DNA of 37,426 nt from Ophiothrix spiculata (Eukaryota > Echinodermata > Ophiuroidea > Amphilepidida > Ophiotrichidae): the NCBI GenBank assembly GCA_000969725.1, contig JXSR01S019413.1; one strand, given 5' to 3'. The notes below the pieces were generated by a model. It had not been told where the DNA came from. It did not search any database and worked only from the letters and a program-made list of their open reading frames with translations. A program made the translations under genes and the position numbers. This document shows, in pieces, positions 31,361-37,426 of this stretch. Every line of letters begins with the position of its first letter. The stretch's first letter is position 1.

Positions 31361-31672
31361 GATCTTCAACATTGGTAATGTAACTGTGCAAAATTTAACC
31401 CAATTGGTTTTTCAATAATTTAATTTAAAAAAGTCACCATAATAGTACAAACTTTTATTATGAATTTTAGCAACATTTGGATGATTTGCTACATGAAAAA
31501 ATTCGGGGTGTACCTTTTTTTGTCTGAACAAAAACTCTTTCGCTCCCCTGCAAAATTGTCTTGCCCCTGCTCGCCCCCTCAACTGAAAATGTCTGGTTAT
31601 GCCACTGGTCTGGAAAATAGAGCTCGCTAGTCCGAATTTGAAAAAAGGTTCGCTTATCCGAAAATGAATTAA
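31166..31672. repeat. Degenerate GGTTCGCTAGTCCGAA repeats split by a C-run and an inserted repeat
   Basis: Units of type GGTTCGC(T/C)AGTCC(G/A)AAAATGAAA occur several times at 31205-31320 and again at 31618-31672. Between them lie a run of 22 C (31328-31349), 10 A, and a block ending in CTGGTTATGCCACTGG that includes the C-rich stretch 31550-31580. The second block looks like a separate repeat inserted in the first array. Confidence 0.72.
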
Positions 31673-31966
31673 GCATTGTTTACGATTCTACGGGAGCACG
31701 GGAGCTCCGCATCCAGAAAAAATCACACACTCCCGAAGAAATGAAGGACTTAAAAATTGTAAAAATAAAAAATAACAGAAAACATTTGCCAGGAAACAAG
31801 AATGAAATGGTAATAACATTTTTAATTTGTTCAATTTTAAAACAAGTATTTTTATTATATATGGCGGGATTATTGTAATGTTTCGTTTATCTTTTAAACT
31901 ATGTACTGTCAATTTTGGCATAAAATCGATTATTCAATAATAATTAAGTGATATAAATATGCAGAA

Positions 31967-32240
31967 ATTTGTTTCTTAGATGGCTCTCAAGAGGATCAAG
32001 AATTTTTACTCTAGTAGGAGGCAAGATGATCAAGATGGCCGTTTGAATCTATGAAAAAGTCCGGTAACCTAGATGTTTTGTTTCTACCGAGGAGGTTGTT
32101 TAGAGTTTTCCAAGTTTCCATCATGTTTAGTTTATTAAATTCAATTTCAGTAGTAATGTGATTCAGAAATGTGTTCCTTAGATGACTCTCAAGAGGATCA
32201 AGAATGTTAACTCTAGTAGGAGGCAAGATGATCAAGATGG
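31967..32240. repeat. ~72-bp direct repeats 202 bp apart
   Basis: 31967-32038 and 32169-32240 are close copies (CTTAGATG.CTCTCAAGAGG, CTCTAGTAGGAGGCAAGATG, ATCAAGATGG). They bracket LINE-like coding sequence (32039-32168). Confidence 0.9.
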
Positions 32241-32304
32241 TAATTGCCATCTCAGGGACAGAGTTGGTCCCTGACACACAGTTGAATTCCTTTTGTTTTG
32301 TCAT
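32039..32304 (-). pseudogene. LINE fragment: linker before the reverse transcriptase
   Basis: The minus-strand frame of 97 codons (32304-32011) contains NKLNMMETWKTLNNLLGRNK followed by TSRLPDFFIDSNGHL. This matches the pattern that precedes the RT domain in LINE proteins (K..TWK.LN.LLGR.K....LP..F..NG). No catalytic part is present. The N-terminal third of the frame is translated from one of the two direct repeats and may be LINE sequence too. The fragment differs from the other LINE pieces in this window in sequence. Confidence 0.62.
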
Positions 32305-33207
32305 TATTGTTTTATTGTAATGAATATATATATATAAATCGATTCTACTAAATGCAAAACTAAATATGACACGTTTTGACGAAAGGTAATTCTTTCTTAA
32401 AAGGTCGATAATCGTAATGTATAAAACTAGGCCGTCGCGCTAATTGTAACATGATGATGCGATAATAACTCAACGCTTTACAGGTGTACATTTTTTAAAC
32501 AACATTGATAGGAAGGAATACTAGTTCTGACAGGTGCAGTTACTTTTTAAGGATGATTAAGATTAAGAAAATGTCATTTTGTGTTCAAAAACTATGACAG
32601 TTATCATAGCCTACATAGTTCACCCGTTCATATTATGTATAATTTGAATTTTGACAATACATGAGCAAACTGTTGCAGTTGACAATTCATAGCTTTCTAT
32701 TGTGATATTTGCCATTGTGTTGCCGTTGTTGTTGATGTACACATTGAAAAACTCAATATGCTGGGAACCCTTGGTTAGTATAACATCCAAATAAACGTTC
32801 AAGTAAAGCATGATCTATTTTATATAGTATCACTAGGTATATACTGTATGTAGTGCGCAAGAAAGAGCATTCGATTTCTTAAAGGATCACAATGATTTTG
32901 TAACATTGTAAATAGCCAACTTGTTTACATTTAGGTACCTTTCTTTAATGATAACTCTAATAATATTAATGCTGTTATATAAATTTTACGACTATCTTGA
33001 AGCGAATTGTATTAAAACTTTAACAAAGTTTAAATTCTCAAACTGCTTCAGTTTTTGCAAACGGTCATTTTCCTACATATAACCATTTTATTGACACCTG
33101 ATACTTTTAAGCAACAGCTTAAAGAAAACTGTTACTTTTGTTTTATACCCTGAAATGAAACATAACACTAAAATTGAAATTTCATTATGGTCACCATATT
33201 GACCAAA
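32305..33207. other. No recognisable gene
   Basis: AT-rich; contains a short (AT)n patch near 32325-32336. The frame 32620-32811 has no domain. Confidence 0.35.
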
Positions 33208-33632
33208 TGTGACCTTCCAGCCCGTATGAGCAGTAAATGCCAGAAACTTCATTTTGCGCTACAGATGAAAATACATGTCAAGGTCATAATTTGCCGAAAT
33301 TGATTTTTTTGTCAGATTCACAATCTTAATGCTTACTTCAAAACACCAGCAAAGTTTCATTTCAATAAAATGATAGGAAATGTGAAATAAATTGGCATAT
33401 TCTTAAGACAATCAACAGAAAATATAGGGCTTACTAATCTTTGAACGCGTTTATCTCAGTTATACATTTTACTCCCTGACAACCTTTGATGGACCATAAC
33501 TTGACTTCTGGAAATCGTGTGAAGTTCATTAAGGTGTCATTTTAATCCTTAAAGCATGGTCTTTGCAAATAATTAAAAAGATGAAAATGACAAGAGCTGA
33601 CATTTACTGTTGGTTTGGGCTGGACGGTCACA
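33208..33632. mobile_element. ~0.42-kb MITE, copy 2 of 2
   Basis: Ends TGTGACCTTCCAGCCC and the inverse TGTGACCGTCCAGCCC match at 15 of 16 positions. It is the sister of 17666-18070, where the ends are more decayed. Non-coding. Confidence 0.87.
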
Positions 33633-34734
33633 AATAATACAATGAACAGAAATTTGCATACGATTATGAAAAATATGTCAACTTATGGTTCACACTGTAT
33701 TTTCAAGCCAAACATCGTGCCATAGTTTGTCTATATAAGTCTGTATACAGATTATCATGTCAACTAAATAAAACTGAATTGCGGCAAATACGTTTGTGTA
33801 GTTCATCAATCTTGAGGCGGTGATTAGGCAGGTCAGCAGTCAGCCTAGTTTATGGCACACTGTTGAAGTCTTGTTACATACAAGGAACGACATAGCTGTA
33901 TTCCTGGTAAGTACATGTATAAAAAAGTGCAAACACGCATTTGAACTATTTTTAAATTGAAACAATGTGTTTGATTTTTTTTTTACTATTATATATGACT
34001 TGTATTACTTTAAAATCTAAATAGCAATTCATATTTTGCTGAACGTGGTTTATATAAATATTTAGATACGGTCAATGCAATTCAATTAAAAAAAAAGGAA
34101 TCTGATTTTATTATTACAATGACTTGTGTTTGAGAGCTCCTTTTGATTTAAGGAAATTGAATCAGGTGAACAGCTGCCGCCATAGCTCATAATCTATTCA
34201 TAGCCAAATGTTGGTACAATGAGAACTATTCAAAGTTAATGAGTCCTGGAAACAATCACGAAGAAAAACATCCAGCGACTAACAAATGTTGAATAGACCT
34301 CCTTACTACCGTAGTAAAAGAGTCATTGAGGTATTGTCGTATATCACTAATAGCATACAAAGAAGCGTTACAAATTCAGTGTAAGTACTATACACAATTT
34401 CGGAAAATATCCAAGTAAAGCCTCAGACGTATCATCAATCATGCTGACGTAAGACATTACACAGAACATGTTTTACAGTATTCAATCTCAATGCAGGGAA
34501 AGAGGCTGACGATGTGTGGGAGAAAACAATAGTTTGATCGGGTTTTTTTCCTTTCAAAACGAAACTGAAGTTATTAAATTGGATAAGTATATTAGTTAAT
34601 TTTTATTTTTTTTAGCATTTTTACACGTCATTTTAAAAATCGTTTCACGTAGCATACAAAAAATTGTAATACATGTATAGACTGACTGTTTGAGTGGTTT
34701 CTTGATTTTTATCAACTTTTGAAATCATAATCAT
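33633..34734. other. No recognised gene; possible promoter-like stretch
   Basis: TATATAAG at 33732-33739 lies about 170 bp before a donor-like GGTAAGT (33906-33912), an arrangement a short 5' non-coding exon could have. Nothing else supports a gene. The rest is AT-rich. Confidence 0.3.
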
Positions 34735-34965
34735 AATTTATTTCTTCCACATATGCAAAGTTACAGTAACAATATATCAAAAATAGTACATAACATTGTA
34801 AACTGAAAATATAACATTGTGGAGGAGGACTGGGAAATAAGCATAAAGCCTGTCGAGTCCCAGACTCCAACTATATCAGCTCTTTGGTCAGTTTGAATTT
34901 TAGAAATGTCTAAGAAAATGTGATAATTATTATAAAACTCAAAGCTCAATATAGGCCTACTTCAC
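34735..34965 (-). mobile_element. Probable LINE 3' UTR fragment
   Basis: On the minus strand a stretch with GGACTCGACAGGCTTTATGC and TCCCAGTCCTCCTCCACAA runs into AATAAATTATGATTATGATT, a polyadenylation-like signal with short tandem ATTATG units, as many CR1/L2-like LINEs end. No protein-coding match is left. Identification is by pattern only. Confidence 0.55.
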
Positions 34966-36289
34966 ATGAAGTAATAGCTAATAATTAACCCTTTTCCATC
35001 CTAAGCTATTTTTGTAACATGAATTCCGAAGGGGGGAGTTGTTGCAATCCCCTCACCACTGCTCACTGGAATTTCAACACGGAGTGTTGTATACCCTTGT
35101 TATTGATAGGGTCCTCCTATATCCACTGGTAACAAAATGAGCACCATTGAACTTCAAATGACGTCAAACATTCGTCATAAAATCAGCGCGCCCTTTTAGC
35201 TAATTTAAAATATACATGAAAACCCGAAAACATGATATTTTCGCGGAAGATTATGCTGAATAAATAAAATAATGATGCTATTTATCTACATAACAAGTTG
35301 GAAGCATATTTTCTAACTATTTATGAAATTAAAAAAAAAAGATTCAATGGATTTCTCCATATGCAAACGACATCCTCTAAATTCACCCATTATGTCAAAA
35401 GGTGCGTAATGGATGTTACAACAATTACATATAAGCAAAAAAGGCTGCAACATCCCCTTCCCCGCATCCTTTCCGAGGATAAGGCATAAGGTTATCAAGG
35501 GGGTGGGAAACAAGGAAAACGTTCAAAGATCTTCTTTTTTTTCTATAGTTCAGTTAGCTTTTTTAAAAATGATAATTTATAGGTAATCCGAAGTAATTAT
35601 AAATAACAGTGAATCTACCTAAAATCACGTTTTGCAAAAAATGCGGCCTGTGCATAGGTTACTACCATACGGCTTCATTGTGGCATACAGTCACAAAAAG
35701 AAATAACGAAAGATGATGTATTGTAAGGTTGCAGTACACAGCTTTAAAATTTATATATGTATAATATTCCATCATTCTTATTAGATAGGCAGGTGCATTC
35801 CACACGTAATGATTTCAGAGAAATGTTTGCTGCCATATAAAATGTAAAGTTTAACAGTTTTACATTGAAACGCTAATGGTTTAGTCTTCTGATGGACTTC
35901 GGCTTTCAGCTGCTACTGATCAAATTTATCAAACGATGTGGTTGCATGTAACTCATAATACATGGATCAATCTGGAGTTCGCCAATTTTAAAAACGAAAT
36001 TGCACCTTTCAATTATTCATGGTTACTTAGCTTTAATCAAATGTTTAAATGAAGAGAGGCTACTTTTTAAAGTTGCTGAAAAATCAATATTATGACAAAA
36101 TATCAGCATGCGCTCATACTACTAAAAGTATTGTCTAATATTAACCTCCTTTTACGGTACATTATGTATAAGCAGAAAAAATAAAATTTAACATGTTCTA
36201 AAAAGTCTAAATGAAATTAGCCTAACTCAAATATGTGACTGATTCAGATTGAAAAAAATTCTTAACTCAATGCCTGACCCAATCCTGTT
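34966..36289. other. No recognisable gene
   Basis: AT-rich. A GGGGGGAGTTGTTGCAATCCCC block near 35031-35053 resembles GGGGGGGGATGTCGCAATCCC near 31166. The open frames at 35298-35513 on the two strands show no domain. Confidence 0.4.
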
Positions 36290-36920
36290 TCAAATTATTT
36301 GTATTGCACAGCGAAGATCTCACAGCATGAATATAACAATTATCTCGGTCGAATATTGCCTTACACGTGCAAAAATGAGCATGGGGAATATTCTAATAGA
36401 TTCTTGTAAAATCGTCTAACTAACAACATATGTAATTAATTATTAAATGGCTTTAAAAACGTCGAGTTCTCTAACTCACTGTGCAAAATTACTCAAATCG
36501 AGATATTCCTCTTCAGATATGTTGAAATACATATAATAAATCCAGAGTGTTTTCTCAATAAATCCTTTTAATTAGTTCTTGTAGTTTGATAATTGCATAA
36601 TACATTTTAACTAGTTTTGATAAACTAAAACAATCGGAACATATTGATTAATTATGAAAAATAAAATGTGAAAGACAAATTATTTGGGCGTTGTCTTCAG
36701 AAGCAATCATGAATGTGGAAACATAAAACAATTCATCATGCAAATGAGCTTGGGAATATTCTTATAAGATTCTTGTAAAATCATCTAACTATTAAACAAC
36801 ATATGTAGTTATTAAATGGTTTTAAAAATCGGAGAGTTCTCTAACTCACTGTACAAAGTTGCTCAAATCGAGATATTCCTCTTCAGATATGCTCCAATAG
36901 ATATAATAAATCCAGAGTGA
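36290..36920. repeat. Direct duplication, units 36290-36550 and 36677-36920
   Basis: Units share GGAATATTCT.ATA.GATTCT, TGTAAAATC.TCTAACTA, GAGTTCTCTAACTCACTGT, TCAAATCGAGATATTCCTC and ATATAATAAATCCAGAGTG, with a period of about 370-390 bp. The best-matching parts are 36368-36550 and 36739-36920. Non-coding. Confidence 0.88.
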
Positions 36921-37426
36921 ACTTGTGGTTTGAGCAACACTATATCAGTTCAGCGGAACTCACAATTCGGATACGTATTTGAATTTGGATACCCATGTGC
37001 ATTTTGTATCCAAATTGTGATACCCGTGTAACCCCCCTAACTTTTCACTAAAAGTTTAGATGTTACCAAATTCAGACACCAGTCCTTGGCTTGTCCAAAA
37101 CCAGACAACCAAGGTTCACCCTTAATCAGTTTAGTTAATATACACTTATATTTTGCATCCTTCTCCCCGGCTTAGGCAGGACCTCGGTGGAGGCTTACCA
37201 GTCTGTAAACGGTGATGCAAAACTAATTTTTATTTTGTTTATAAGATGTGATGAAAGGTTGCTATGTTTAGTCTTGTCTGTAAAAATTGTCCACTTGGCA
37301 TAAAAACTCACATGAGGCCAGGGCACTCTCCCCCTTCATCCTTGATTCCCTTGTTGCCATATCCCTGATATTAGGCCTAATTAAATAATTGTTCATACTC
37401 CCAAAAACCGGTAATAACATATATAT
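36921..37426. other. No recognisable gene
   Basis: Contains a weak inverted pair (AATTTGGATACC near 36983 and GTATCCAAATT near 37006) and two ACC.GTCC..GGCTTG-like words near 37080. No coding frame. Confidence 0.4.

Noticed and set aside
31467..31921. Minus-strand frames at 31467-31676 and 31688-31921
   Set aside because: The first runs through degenerate repeats, the second through AT-rich DNA. Neither shows conserved motifs.

Overview
The window looks like AT-rich, intergenic or intronic DNA from an animal, most likely a marine invertebrate. The reasons are a CR1/L2-type non-LTR retrotransposon with a 2A-like leader (a kind described from sea urchins and other invertebrates), fragments of further LINE lineages, tRNA-derived SINE-like heads, and very many non-autonomous inverted-repeat elements. 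The phylum cannot be fixed from the sequence. I found no convincing host protein-coding gene, no rRNA and no intact tRNA. Nearly all open frames are short and do not look coding; the exceptions are retrotransposon remnants.

Layout. 1-2922 is a minus-strand LINE that runs off the left edge of the window: a short leader ending in a DIESNPGP 2A-like motif, an apurinic-type endonuclease and a reverse transcriptase. It is broken by three in-frame stops and three frame changes, and its catalytic YADD box reads YAGD. 2923-7984 is mostly featureless, with a (GT)n run, a tRNA-Leu-like head and a duplicated block. 7985-10163 holds a dispersed repeat, two foldback elements (8617-8851 and 9938-10163) and a tRNA-Ala-like sequence. 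10950-12477 is the best-delimited element: 1528 bp with a perfect 6-bp target duplication (TTAAAG) and long inverted arms built of minisatellites. 14367-14485 is a small MITE with perfect 29-bp terminal inverted repeats (TIRs). 15134-16362 is a 1.2-kb element with about 210-bp TIRs and TA flanks. 17.3-25.5 kb is a patchwork of repeat pairs, including a MITE with a perfect 10-bp target duplication (20245-20550), an element whose near-empty site survives at 14.66 kb (19069-19456), and a tandem duplication carrying an RTE-like LINE 3' end (22791-22927). 25536-26974 is a nested foldback with inner hairpins and an inserted LINE 3' end. 26989-27288 and 32039-32304 are LINE linker fragments. 28593-28836 and 33208-33632 are further MITEs, and 34735-34965 looks like a LINE 3' UTR. 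The right end holds a 0.39-kb-period duplication.

How the parts relate: the window reads as a mobile-element graveyard in which LINEs, long-TIR elements and hairpin MITEs have inserted into one another. Several insertions can be ordered in time from target duplications and from pairs of copies with and without the insertion.
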